From Fimenecus sp045631225 (GTDB lineage: Bacteria > Bacillota > Clostridia > Oscillospirales > Acutalibacteraceae), in NCBI GenBank assembly GCA_045631225.1, contig JAZQUG010000013.1, positions 1 to 64,000 on the forward strand: 64,000 nucleotides of DNA, given 5' to 3'. This document shows positions 51,641-60,366 of the stretch, piece by piece. The translations under genes were made by a program, and so were the position numbers. The notes under the pieces are model-generated. The model was given only the letters and a program-made list of their open reading frames with translations. It did no database searches and had not been told where the DNA came from. The stretch's first letter is position 1; every line of letters begins with the position of its first letter.

Positions 51641-52722
51641 TATTTAACCTCTCCTTTCTTTTCTTTAACTACAAGACCTTTAACCCTGCCGAAATAAGCA
51701 TTAAGTCTGCTCTTAATATTTTCATTTGATGTAATAAGCATCATTCCGATAAGAATAATAGCATAGAACAACATACGATAGTTACCAATTGTTTCTCTTA
51801 AGAGTTCAGGGATAAGAGTAAGAACAACAGCGGCAATAACACTACCACGAATTGAACCGATACCACCGAGAACAACGAAAACAAGAACAAGAATAGACAT
51901 ATTATAGTCAAATTTTACAGCCTGAAGTGTAGAGAAGTTGTGTGAATAAATAACACCTGCAACACCGGCAAGGAATGCTGTTAAACCAAATGTGATAAGC
52001 TTATATTTTGTAATATTAATACCGATTGATTCGGCTGCAATTCTGTTATCACGGATAGACATTACAGCACGACCTGTTCTTGAATGAACAAAGTTGTATG
52101 CAACTATAACAGTTATTAAAAGAATAATAAATGCAATTTCATAATTTGAATCTTTTGGTGTTCCGTTAATACCGAGCGCACCGTTGATAAGCATTTCGCC
52201 ATCAGATGCCATATTCATATCTGAAACACTCTTGATAGAAACATGGAAACCTTCTGCATCTCTGCCAAGATAAATTGATGCACAGATGTTTTTGATAATT
52301 TCGCCAAATGCAAGTGTAACAATAGCAAGATAGTCACCCTTGAGTCTGAGAACAGGAATACCAATGAGAATACCAAAAATAGCTGCAATCAAACCTCCAA
52401 TCACAAGAGCAAGAGGATAGCGAATAATTGCTTCTGGAATTGCTTCTTCCATTAAGTTAGAAAATAATGCACCCGTATATGCACCAATGCACATGAAACC
52501 TGCCTGACCAAGGCTTAATTCACCAAGAATACCAACTGTAAGGTTTAAAGAAACAGCAAGTATTGCATAAACACAAAGAGGAACAAGTAAGTCCTGCATC
52601 ATATATGACATATTACCGGAACTTTTTAAAATCTGAGTAAGAATAAATACGACAATAAGAATTATATAAGTGATTAAACTTTGTTTTGTGTAAGGTTTAA
52701 CCGTTTTTAAAGATTTCTTCAT
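51640..52722 (-). CDS. livM: Branched-chain amino-acid ABC transporter permease LivM
   Basis: 360 aa, about nine to ten transmembrane helices. LTVGILGELSLGQAGFMCIGAYTGALFSN is the LivM hallmark, and RTGRAVMSIRDNRIAAESIGIN is the ATPase-coupling loop. A hydrophilic segment of about 40 residues interrupts near 165-205. It forms the membrane pair with LivH. Confidence 0.95.
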   Translation of the reverse strand: MKKSLKTVKPYTKQSLITYIILIVVFILTQILKSSGNMSYMMQDLLVPLCVYAILAVSLNLTVGILGELSLGQAGFMCIGAYTGALFSNLMEEAIPEAIIRYPLALVIGGLIAAIFGILIGIPVLRLKGDYLAIVTLAFGEIIKNICASIYLGRDAEGFHVSIKSVSDMNMASDGEMLINGALGINGTPKDSNYEIAFIILLITVIVAYNFVHSRTGRAVMSIRDNRIAAESIGINITKYKLITFGLTAFLAGVAGVIYSHNFSTLQAVKFDYNMSILVLVFVVLGGIGSIRGSVIAAVVLTLIPELLRETIGNYRMLFYAIILIGMMLITSNENIKSRLNAYFGRVKGLVVKEKKGEVK

Positions 52723-52745
52723 AAAATAAACGCTCCCTTCACAAA

Positions 52746-53627
52746 TTAAACTTTTTCACTTGTTTTCTTACCAAGAATACCTGTAGGTTTAACCATAAGG
52801 ATAATGATAAGAACACCGAAAACAATAGCATCAGCAAGCTGAGTAGAAATATATGCTTTACCGAGAATTTCAATTACGCCGATAAGAATGCCACCAATCA
52901 TAGCACCCGGAATTGAGCCGATTCCACCGAAAACAGCAGCAGTAAATGCCTTGATACCGGGCATAGCACCGGTTGTGTTTGAAAGAATCGGATATGCAGA
53001 ACAATAAAGAGCACCTGCAACAGCAGCTAAAGCTGAACCGATAGCAAATGTAAGAGAAATTGTCTTGTTTACATTGATACCCATAAGCTGAGCAGCACCT
53101 TTATCTTCGGAAACTGCGAGCATAGCTTTACCACTCTTTGTTTTCTTAATGAAAATTGAAAGAGCAATAACAATAAGTAATGAAACAACAATAGCTGTTG
53201 AAGCTTCACCTGAAATAACAATCTGACCATCAAAAAGTTTAATTGCAGGTACACTTACAACAGATGTGAAGTTAATCGGATTTGCACCGAAAATTGCAAG
53301 TGCAATATTCTGTAAGAAATAACTCACACCGATTGCAGTGATAAGAACAGCCAATGATGTTGACTGACGTAATGGCTTGTATGCAATCTTTTCAATTGTG
53401 ATACCAAGAACAGTACAAGCAATCATTGAAACAACAACTGCAATAAGAGGGTGGAGTCCCGCTCTGACAGAAGCTAAATACACAACATACGCACCAATCA
53501 TAATAACATCACCGTGAGCAAAGTTGAGCATTTTTGCGATACCGTAAACCATAGTGTAGCCAAGGGCAATAACTGCATAAATACTACCGAGACTAATTCC
53601 ATTAATGAGGTTACTTAAAAAACCCAT
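52746..53627 (-). CDS. livH: Branched-chain amino-acid ABC transporter permease LivH
   Basis: 293 aa, about eight transmembrane helices. GISLGSIYAVIALGYTMVYGIAKMLNFAHGDVIMIGAYV is the LivH opening, and SGKAMLAVSEDKGAAQLMGINV the coupling loop. It begins about 150 bp after livJ, past a terminator-like hairpin that may lower expression relative to the binding protein. Confidence 0.95.
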   Translation of the reverse strand: MGFLSNLINGISLGSIYAVIALGYTMVYGIAKMLNFAHGDVIMIGAYVVYLASVRAGLHPLIAVVVSMIACTVLGITIEKIAYKPLRQSTSLAVLITAIGVSYFLQNIALAIFGANPINFTSVVSVPAIKLFDGQIVISGEASTAIVVSLLIVIALSIFIKKTKSGKAMLAVSEDKGAAQLMGINVNKTISLTFAIGSALAAVAGALYCSAYPILSNTTGAMPGIKAFTAAVFGGIGSIPGAMIGGILIGVIEILGKAYISTQLADAIVFGVLIIILMVKPTGILGKKTSEKV

Positions 53628-53721
53628 TTATGTAACATCCTTCCATTGATTGTATAGATTTAACCTATACAAAAATTTTCATTATATTATATCACAAGTG
53701 AATGATAAAAACAATAATTTT

Positions 53722-53754
53722 AAAAAAATACCGACAGTAAAAACTGCCGGTATT
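53722..53754 (-). terminator. Terminator or attenuator between livJ and livH
   Basis: Stem AATACCGACAGT/ACTGCCGGTATT (one mismatch) with loop AAAA, followed by T residues on the minus strand. Its position after the binding-protein gene suggests partial termination so that livJ is made in excess. Confidence 0.82.
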
Positions 53755-53778
53755 TTAAATAATCTAATTGTTTTTTAA

Positions 53779-54957
53779 TTAAAGAGCAACATATGCGCCG
53801 TCTTTAATAACAACTGCCATTGGGTCCTTTGAAACTGCACCTGTTTCATCCCATGTAAGAGCTGAACCGGCACCTGTGATACCCATATATGAGAATCCGT
53901 CAGCACAGATAGCAACCTTAAGTTTAGCGCAGATGTCAGCAGCTGACATATCAGCTGTAATGCCTTCCTGTTCAAGAAGCTTTGCAATGATATAAACACC
54001 GTCATATGCGTCAGCAGCAAACTGATTAGGAATTTCATCGTTGTAAGCAGCCTTATATGCCTTAACAAAGTTCTGAGTTGCTTCATCATCAGCGTCAGCT
54101 GCGAATGGAGTAAGGAGCATTACACCTTCAGCGAGTTTTGTGTCAAATCCTTCAATACCGAGAAGACCATCAAGACCATCACAACCAAAGAACTTTGGTG
54201 CATAGTCAACTGCAGCAGCCTGCTGAAGAATAAGAGATGCTTCTGTGTAGTATATTGGAAGGAATACAAGGTCAGCACCAGCTGCTTTACAAGCGTTAAT
54301 CTGAGCTGAGAAGTCTTTGTTATCCTTCTGGAATGACTGAGCTTCAACAATTGAAAGATTGTATTCTTTAGCACCTTCCATAAAGCTGTTGTAGATACCT
54401 GTTGAGTAAGCATCTGATGAGTCATAAATAACTGCTACTTTTTGTGCAAGCTTGTTTTCAGCAATATACTGAGCTGAACGAGAACCTTGGTTTGAGTCTG
54501 TGAAACAAATCTGGAATGTATTGTCGTTTGCGATTACATCATCAGCAGATGCAGATGGTGTAAGCTGGAACATTTGGTCAGCAGCTGTCTTGTCAATAAC
54601 TGCAAGACATGAACCTGATGTAACTGTACCAAGGAAAATCTGCATACCTTGGTCTTTAAGTGAGTTGTAAGCACTAACAGCTTTGTCACCTGAGTCAGCT
54701 TCGTCGTCAGCTGATACAAGTTCAAGGTTAATGCCGTTAATACCGCCTGCCTTGTTAATTTCTTCAACAGCAAGCTTAGCAGCATTTACAACTGCGTTAC
54801 CATACTGAGCAGCACCACCTGTAAGAGGTCCGCTTACGCCGATTTTAATAACATTTGCATTTTCTTCCGGCTTTTCGTTTCCGCCACAAGCAGCAAAACA
54901 TGTAACAACAAGTGTTAATGCTACAAGAACAGCGAGAATCTTTTTCAAATTTTTCAT
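53779..54957 (-). CDS. livJ: Branched-chain amino-acid ABC transporter binding lipoprotein
   Basis: 392 aa. Signal with lipobox FAAC gives a lipoprotein (Cys at about 24). The periplasmic-binding type I fold is clear: VIKIGVSGPLTGGAAQYGNAVVNAAKLAVEEINKAGGINGI, FLGTVTSGSCLAVIDKTAADQMFQLTPSAS and DAYDGVYIIAKLLEQ. It normally captures Leu/Ile/Val and hands them to LivHM; ligand specificity is inferred from the operon. Confidence 0.93.
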   Translation of the reverse strand: MKNLKKILAVLVALTLVVTCFAACGGNEKPEENANVIKIGVSGPLTGGAAQYGNAVVNAAKLAVEEINKAGGINGINLELVSADDEADSGDKAVSAYNSLKDQGMQIFLGTVTSGSCLAVIDKTAADQMFQLTPSASADDVIANDNTFQICFTDSNQGSRSAQYIAENKLAQKVAVIYDSSDAYSTGIYNSFMEGAKEYNLSIVEAQSFQKDNKDFSAQINACKAAGADLVFLPIYYTEASLILQQAAAVDYAPKFFGCDGLDGLLGIEGFDTKLAEGVMLLTPFAADADDEATQNFVKAYKAAYNDEIPNQFAADAYDGVYIIAKLLEQEGITADMSAADICAKLKVAICADGFSYMGITGAGSALTWDETGAVSKDPMAVVIKDGAYVAL

Positions 54958-55025
54958 TTTTATTTCCTCCTAATTTTTTATACAATAATTTAATATTGTA
55001 TAAATTTCTTTAAATAGATAAAGTT

Positions 55026-55054
55026 AATATACACCAAATTAACAAATAAGTCAA
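55026..55054 (-). promoter_or_regulatory. Promoter of the liv operon
   Basis: Minus strand TTGACT (55054-55049) and TATATT (55031-55026) with a 17-bp spacer, about 70 bp before the livJ start. Confidence 0.72.
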
Positions 55055-55062
55055 TTATTTTT

Positions 55063-55094
55063 AAAGAAAATGGTATGACATAATGCCATACCAT
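55063..55094 (-). terminator. Terminator of the M28 peptidase gene
   Basis: Stem ATGGTATG/CATACCAT (55070-55077 with 55087-55094), followed on the minus strand by TTTTCTTT. Confidence 0.78.
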
Positions 55095-55107
55095 AATTCT
55101 TATATAT

Positions 55108-56445
55108 TTATTTCTTCTGAGGACCGTTGAATCCGTTTTCTTCCTGGAATTTTGCGATTTTGTCGATAACATTGAGAACAACATCAAAACCATCGCCAAC
55201 TGTTTCCATTTCAAAACGGTCTGCCATATCGTGGAATGTGTGATAATACCAAGTAAGCATTGGATTCTGTGCAGCAAATGTAACAGACTTGATTCCACCT
55301 CTTGTCATAGGAGTACTGTCACAACCACCAACAGGGTTATGAATACAACCATTTGTCTTACTTTCAATACCCATTTCTTTGAATGTTTCCTTAAACATTT
55401 TTTCCATATCAGTATCAAAGCGACAGCCCTGCCAGTCATCCTTGATAACAACCTCAAAGTACTCCTTATCAGCAACAGAGTCAATGTTGATATTCCAAGC
55501 ATTCTTTGTCAAATCGTCATTTCTGTGTCTATGTACAAAGTCCATTGAACCACGAAGACCTGCTTCTTCTGAGCCTACATTGCAATCAACAATACGGCAA
55601 TTCTTTGGCATTTTATCAGGATTTTCTTTAAAGTACTTGATTACAGCGTAGCTGAGTGCACAGCCTGTAGCATTATCCATAGCACCTCTTGATGCTGTTT
55701 CTTCGTCAGAATCGTTCCACATAATTACGAAACAGCTACCTATTGCGGTAAGGAGTGGTAAGAAATGAAGTGCAATAATTAATCTGTTAAGACCGTCTGA
55801 TGAAGCTGCAATATATGCCCATGATGCATCAAAATAAAGACCTGTGTAAATTGCTGCCATAGCAACAGAAAGACCAACAAGGAAAAATACACAAACAGCA
55901 CCAAAACCAACTTTACCATAAGTTGTGATGAGGCCATAAATTGGCTTGTCAGGATATTTTGATGCATTTTCAGAATGTTTCCAGTTCCAGCTTGTATCTG
56001 TATGACCTGAAAGAATAATAGTATAATCGTAATTACCGTCTTCAGGAGTTAATTCACCGTAAACGTTCTGTGAAATCTTCTGCTTGAAGAACATATCAAA
56101 CCATGGTTTGTAAAGGAAACAGCTGAAAACAAGCCAAGTAACCATGCAAATACCTGCAAGAGCCATTGCGAACCAGATGTAGTAATTGTGAAGAGCAAAG
56201 TAGATAAGACCACTTGCTATAAGGCCATACCAACCTGCATAAGGTAATCCACCGATACCTGAGCGTGGTGCAACACCGAATTCTTCTGTTTTTGGTTCAA
56301 TACCAATTTCACGAAGTTTTTCACCCATGTAATTTGCATATTCTCTTTCACCTTTAGAACCGGGAAGACGAGAGCCGATTTTTTCAGAAGCATATTTTAC
56401 AATGTCCCATGCTTCTTGGACATATTTTCTTGATTCCTCTTTCAT
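55108..56445 (-). CDS. M28-family zinc peptidase with internal transmembrane segments
   Basis: 445 aa. ATG at 56445 follows GGAGG. Zinc ligands follow the M28 pattern: ILSGHTDTSW, RGAMDNATGCA, GSEEAGLRGSMDF (tandem Glu), NINIDSVADKEY and WYYHTFHDMADR. Hydrophobic helices are inserted at about 75-118 (two) between the N-terminal part and the first ligand, and at about 180-245 (two to three) between the first and second ligands. The active site is thus split around membrane spans, which is unusual but resembles some bacterial membrane aminopeptidases. Its substrate peptides are unknown. Confidence 0.86.
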   Translation of the reverse strand: MKEESRKYVQEAWDIVKYASEKIGSRLPGSKGEREYANYMGEKLREIGIEPKTEEFGVAPRSGIGGLPYAGWYGLIASGLIYFALHNYYIWFAMALAGICMVTWLVFSCFLYKPWFDMFFKQKISQNVYGELTPEDGNYDYTIILSGHTDTSWNWKHSENASKYPDKPIYGLITTYGKVGFGAVCVFFLVGLSVAMAAIYTGLYFDASWAYIAASSDGLNRLIIALHFLPLLTAIGSCFVIMWNDSDEETASRGAMDNATGCALSYAVIKYFKENPDKMPKNCRIVDCNVGSEEAGLRGSMDFVHRHRNDDLTKNAWNINIDSVADKEYFEVVIKDDWQGCRFDTDMEKMFKETFKEMGIESKTNGCIHNPVGGCDSTPMTRGGIKSVTFAAQNPMLTWYYHTFHDMADRFEMETVGDGFDVVLNVIDKIAKFQEENGFNGPQKK

Positions 56446-56527
56446 CAGAAAAACCTCCAATTTATCTTTTTCTTATATATAATATTAAATTTTTTCAATT
56501 AAATCAAGTGAATTTAAATATTTTATT

Positions 56528-56561
56528 AAAAAAGACCTATGCAGTATGAACTACATAGGTC
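56528..56561 (-). terminator. Terminator of the acyl-CoA ligase gene
   Basis: Stem GACCTATG/CATAGGTC (56534-56541 with 56554-56561), followed on the minus strand by a T run. Confidence 0.82.
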
Positions 56562-56568
56562 AAAAATA

Positions 56569-58206
56569 TTAATCGTTCTGATTTCTTGCGATTTTGAGAG
56601 TTGTTGTTTTTTTGAATTCAGTATCTCTGATTTTAATACCTGCAACATTTTTGAAAATAGGATTCTCTCTGTTGTATTTAGCAACATCGTCATTAATTCT
56701 GTCACGAGCATCAGGATATTCCTTTTCATTAAGGAAGAATTCAGCAACAATCTTTTCATCTTCCTGATAAACAAGAACTTCTTCAACATATTCAATTCTT
56801 GAAAGCTTGTCTTCAATTTCTTCAGGAGAAACATTTTTACCATTAGCAAGGCAAATAAGGTTTTTCTTTCTGCCAACCATAAACAAGAAACCGTCTTCGT
56901 CGATTCTTCCGTGGTCACCTGTGATTAACCATTCACCGTCAAAAGCTGCAGCTGTTGCTTCCGGATCTTTGTAGTAGCCCTTCATAACGTTAGTACCTCT
57001 TACATAGATTTCACCAACGCCTTCATCATCAGGGTTAACAATCTTGATTTCACAACAATCAAGCGGAGTACCAACACTACCGAATTTGAATTTTCCGGGT
57101 CTGTTACATGTAACAGCAGGGGAGCATTCTGTAAGTCCATATCCGTTGTAAATATCAATACCGAATTCGTGCATGCCTTTTTCAACCTTAGGGTCAAGGT
57201 TAGCAGCACCACAAACAATCATATTAAGGTTTCCACCAAGATTGTCAATGATTGTTTTGAAGATTTTTGCACGCTTATCAATGCCGAACTTCATAAGAGT
57301 GTTACTGATTTTAAGGCCTTTTTTAAGGATTTCCTCTCTGCCTGTTTTTCTTGCTGTTTTCCAGATACGATTATAAATAGTGTTAACAACAAGAGGAACA
57401 CCGCAAATATTATAAGGCTTATATTTTTTCATATCACCTTGGATATTCTTAATGCCGTCACAAAGATAACCCCATTGTGAAAGGAGATATGATGCGAAAA
57501 GAGCACTAACCCAAGCATAAGTGTGATTCAATGGTAAGAAGCCGATAGCGTGTCTGCCGTTAAGAGCACGAGTAGATGCTGTACAGTTTGATGCAATGTT
57601 GTAGTGAGTGAGCATAACGCCCTTGCTCTTTGCGGTTGTACCTGATGTATATGCAATACATGCAAGGTCATCAGGACCAACTTCAGCATTAATAAAGTCC
57701 TTGTTGCCTGCATCCAACGCTACTTGACCTTCTTTAAGAAAACTGTTATAATCTTCTAAGCAAAAGTATTGCATTTCAGGCATATCAGGATTTGCTTTAA
57801 ATTCTTCAACAGCTTTATTGAACTTTGCTGAATGTACTAAAGCATCACAATCGCAACGAATAAGCTGGTCAGCAAGGTCATCGTAAGGGAGCTTTGCATC
57901 CATAGGAACTGTAATGTTACAACCTACAATAGTTGCATAATATGTAACCATCCATTCAAAACTGTTTTCAGCAATGATTGCAATCTTCTTTTTACCATTA
58001 AGACCTTTTGTATAAAAATATGTGCCGAGCGCAGCAATTTCGCTCCAAGTCTGGTTAAATGTTCTTTCACATTCATTCTTGTTTTTGTCAAGAAATACGT
58101 ATTGTTTTTTATCCTGGCCTTTTTCAACACCTGTAACAACAATTTCCTTCAGTGTTTTATAATCAGGTATATTAGCGTTTCCTGCGTTTCTATGTTTTTT
58201 TGCCAT
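56569..58206 (-). CDS. AMP-forming acyl-CoA synthetase
   Basis: 545 aa. AAGGAG precedes the ATG. ANL-superfamily motifs: AYTSGTTAKSKGVMLTHYNI (P-loop), NGYGLTECSPAVTCN, GEWLITGDHGRIDEDGFLFMVGRKKNLI and the C-terminal catalytic Lys in FKKTTTLKIARN. It activates a carboxylic acid, probably a fatty acid, to acyl-AMP and then acyl-CoA. It is divergent from a TetR gene that is likely its regulator. Confidence 0.92.
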   Translation of the reverse strand: MAKKHRNAGNANIPDYKTLKEIVVTGVEKGQDKKQYVFLDKNKNECERTFNQTWSEIAALGTYFYTKGLNGKKKIAIIAENSFEWMVTYYATIVGCNITVPMDAKLPYDDLADQLIRCDCDALVHSAKFNKAVEEFKANPDMPEMQYFCLEDYNSFLKEGQVALDAGNKDFINAEVGPDDLACIAYTSGTTAKSKGVMLTHYNIASNCTASTRALNGRHAIGFLPLNHTYAWVSALFASYLLSQWGYLCDGIKNIQGDMKKYKPYNICGVPLVVNTIYNRIWKTARKTGREEILKKGLKISNTLMKFGIDKRAKIFKTIIDNLGGNLNMIVCGAANLDPKVEKGMHEFGIDIYNGYGLTECSPAVTCNRPGKFKFGSVGTPLDCCEIKIVNPDDEGVGEIYVRGTNVMKGYYKDPEATAAAFDGEWLITGDHGRIDEDGFLFMVGRKKNLICLANGKNVSPEEIEDKLSRIEYVEEVLVYQEDEKIVAEFFLNEKEYPDARDRINDDVAKYNRENPIFKNVAGIKIRDTEFKKTTTLKIARNQND

Positions 58207-58275
58207 ATTTTTTTACTCCTTATTTAGAAATAGAGGATTTACATTTTTAAATTTGACAAATGTAATACTTTAAAA

Positions 58276-58304
58276 ATTTTAACAAATTATTAAATTAAAG
58301 TCAA
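58276..58304 (-). promoter_or_regulatory. Promoter of the acyl-CoA ligase gene
   Basis: Minus strand TTGACT (58304-58299) and TAAAAT (58281-58276) with a 17-bp spacer. The -35 box lies within the palindrome 58301-58315. Confidence 0.72.
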
Positions 58305-58315
58305 CATTATGTTGA
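58301..58315. promoter_or_regulatory. Candidate TetR operator
   Basis: TCAACATTATGTTGA is a perfect 15-bp palindrome around a central T. It overlaps the ligase -35 box and lies 30 bp before the tetR start, so one protein could repress both. A second inverted repeat, TTACATTT/AAATGTAA, is at 58239-58265. Confidence 0.6.
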
Positions 58316-58344
58316 AAACTTATACAATTAGGGGATGATTGTCA

Positions 58345-58923
58345 ATGTATAACGGAAATAATCCGACAGCGTTAAAATCACAACAATGGCTTACTCAAAC
58401 GCTACTTGAGTTAATGGAAGAAAAACCATATGTGGATATTTCGATTATGGACATTTGTAAGAAAGCGGATTTATCAAGACAGACATTTTACAATTATTTT
58501 GAATCTAAAGATGACCTTTTCAGATATTTACTTAGAAGCACTTATGACAAAAAGTTAAATTCTTTAACTGAAATTCCAAGTTCGGATGAGGCAATATCAG
58601 CTTTTGTAAGTGTCGTAAGAGAAAATCCGAGAATGGTTAACGCTATTGTAAAAAATAATATGGGTAATCTTGTTTCAGATGAAATTTTCAACGCAATCAC
58701 TCAATTCCTTAATCGATTTATTCCTAATTTTGAACATCAGCCTGATTTTGCATATCATGTAGTGCTATTATCTGGTGCATTAACTCACTTTATGTTGTAT
58801 TATGCCCGTACTAACAAAGAATTATCTGAAAAAGAAATGACAAAAATTCTTGAAACATTTTTATCAGGCAAGGTCTTTAAATTGATAAGAGCGTCCAAAT
58901 ATTTGAGAAAGATAACAAGGTAA
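58345..58923 (+). CDS. TetR/AcrR family transcriptional regulator
   Basis: 192 aa. ATG at 58345; an in-frame TTG lies 6 bases earlier and the AGGGGATG site could serve either. The HTH is YVDISIMDICKKADLSRQTFYNYFESKDDLFRYLL (about 32-66), as in FadR/DhaS-like TetR proteins. The C-terminal ligand domain is divergent. With a palindromic operator over the divergent acyl-CoA ligase promoter, an acyl-CoA or fatty acid is a reasonable ligand guess. Confidence 0.9.
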   Translation: MYNGNNPTALKSQQWLTQTLLELMEEKPYVDISIMDICKKADLSRQTFYNYFESKDDLFRYLLRSTYDKKLNSLTEIPSSDEAISAFVSVVRENPRMVNAIVKNNMGNLVSDEIFNAITQFLNRFIPNFEHQPDFAYHVVLLSGALTHFMLYYARTNKELSEKEMTKILETFLSGKVFKLIRASKYLRKITR

Positions 58924-58937
58924 ATAAGATAATAAAA

Positions 58938-58968
58938 AACAGCCACATTTATGTGACTGTTTTTTTTT
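58938..58968 (+). terminator. Terminator of the TetR gene
   Basis: Stem AACAGCCACA/TGTGACTGTT (one mismatch), loop TTTA, then eight T. Confidence 0.85.
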
Positions 58969-58996
58969 AGTAAAAATATCAGAAGATTTGTTTTGA

Positions 58997-59557
58997 CTAT
59001 TCAACAAAATATAATGTTCCATTAACATCAGTAACTTCGAAATCAGAATAATATGGTGTAGTAACAGTTGATTTGTCAATTTTACCTGGTTGGAAAAGTA
59101 AAATTGCAAAATTTTGTGCTGTAATCTCTTGAATTGAATTAATCTTTCTGTCTTTAATTATTTGTTTTTCATTTGATTCGGAGCCTAATTCAAAAGTTTC
59201 TGAATTGAAATCAACAGTAATTGGTCGAATTGTATAGGAATGCTTATATGTAATTTCTACATTTGATTTTGTAATATCTATCTTATATCCATCTTTAATT
59301 TTATAATAGTGTCTGAATCTCAAAGAATCAGTTTTACCTGATGAATCTTTTGTGAAAAAAGGTTCTTCAACAAATTCGAAAAATGTATCAAAATTTTCGA
59401 GAGTTAATTTAACTTCACCTTTTGGAGCTACTTCATCTTGTGGAACTACTTCTGTTGATTCAGTTTCTTTTGGTTCATCATCTGTATTATTGCTACATGC
59501 AACAAAACAGAAACACATAATTGTGAGTGCTAATAATAATGCGATAAATTTTTTCAT
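58997..59557 (-). CDS. Hypothetical lipoprotein
   Basis: 186 aa. ATG at 59557 (MKKFIALLLALTIMC) follows GAGGAAAT; the in-frame start 36 bases earlier lacks a site. Lipobox FVAC puts Cys at about 21. A short acidic/Thr linker (NNTDDEPKETESTEVVPQDE) leads to a soluble domain with a beta-rich pattern (VKLTLENFDTFFEFVEEPFF, YKIDITKSNVEITYKHSYT). No family is recognised. Single-gene unit; last gene before the composition change. Confidence 0.75.
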   Translation of the reverse strand: MKKFIALLLALTIMCFCFVACSNNTDDEPKETESTEVVPQDEVAPKGEVKLTLENFDTFFEFVEEPFFTKDSSGKTDSLRFRHYYKIKDGYKIDITKSNVEITYKHSYTIRPITVDFNSETFELGSESNEKQIIKDRKINSIQEITAQNFAILLFQPGKIDKSTVTTPYYSDFEVTDVNGTLYFVE

Positions 59558-59811
59558 TTTTATTTCCTCGTTTCTTTTTTTAGTATTATACAATATTCTT
59601 TTTATTAAATCAATAGTTTTGCTGTTATTGATATATATTGTATAACCTTAAAATAAAAGCAGTTATATGGTATAAGTCCTATATAAATACTTAAATATGG
59701 TGCGGATGTTCATAAGGGATTTACTAAAAATACAAGCAAATCCGGCTTCAGACATAGTATTCTGCATCCATATCCGACTGCTGAAACAGAGCAAAAGAAA
59801 GGACAGATACT

Positions 59812-60232
59812 ATGCAGGACAAAAACGAACTCACTTACAGACAGGTTAGCGACTATCTTATTCCGAACCTCACCTTACCACCCGAAGAAGCAAATATTCA
59901 TCTCGGTAAATGGGGTGAGCGAGTGCCGGAGGCACTCAAACGGGCGAACCGACCGAGCCGTAGGCTAGACATGTTACACAAGGATTATCTTCAAAAGCAC
60001 AAGCCCGTTGTCTTTGCAACATTCCTTGCTCAGGGAAAATTGTGGCAGTATCTTGCAGATATTGATACTCAGGCACAACGGATGTTTGATACTCTTGTCG
60101 AACAAAATGAAAGAGAGAGTGTGTGTTGCCGAGCAACTCAAAGATAAAAATCAGATGCTGTGGGTGCAGATGACGAACAACATACAGAATCGGGCAAAAG
60201 AAATCGTGTGCGAGGAGTTGATTTACACCTAA
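59812..60232 (+). pseudogene. tnpV: Transposon-encoded TnpV-like protein, frameshifted
   Basis: AAAGGA precedes the ATG. The protein begins MQDKNELTYRQVSDYLIPNL and continues as TnpV (LGKWG, HKDYLQKHKPVVFATFLAQG, LADIDTQAQRMFDTLVEQ). At 60104-60107 an extra A (CAAAATG for CAAATG) breaks the frame. The rest (MKERVCVAEQLKDKNQMLWV, RAKEIVCEELIYT) lies in the next frame to TAA at 60230-60232. Between LGKWG and HKDYL, about 19 residues (ERVPEALKRANRPSRRLDM) are absent from usual TnpV and come from an in-frame palindromic insert (about 59914-59970). TnpV is carried by Firmicutes transposons and integrative elements; no transposase is near. Confidence 0.75.
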
Positions 60233-60252
60233 CTGTAAATCTCAATTCAGAA

Positions 60253-60341
60253 GCAAGCACAAGATTTCCGGCTATCATCGGAAGCGAAAATCTGACAAGC
60301 TTTTGAAAAATTGACCCTTCGGTCAAACTGATTTCTTTCAC
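60253..60341 (-). pseudogene. MATE efflux protein, N-terminal fragment
   Basis: From GTG at 60341 the frame reads KEISLTEGSIFQKLVRFSLP then MIAGNLV, the start of a MATE-family multidrug/polyspecific exporter. Homology then stops and the frame runs into the antisense of tnpV. The remaining ~420 residues are missing. It lies just downstream of the ydjC remnant, so it was probably the next gene of that unit before the tnpV element joined. Confidence 0.6.
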
Positions 60342-60366
60342 GTCTTGTTCTCTTTCCGTCAGCGTC

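Noticed and set aside
53722..53754. End of a separate livJ transcription unit
   Set aside because: No good promoter is seen in the short gap before livH, so the hairpin is better read as an attenuator inside one operon.
59650..60252. Complete insertion sequence
   Set aside because: No transposase, terminal inverted repeats or target duplication could be seen; only the accessory tnpV gene is present.
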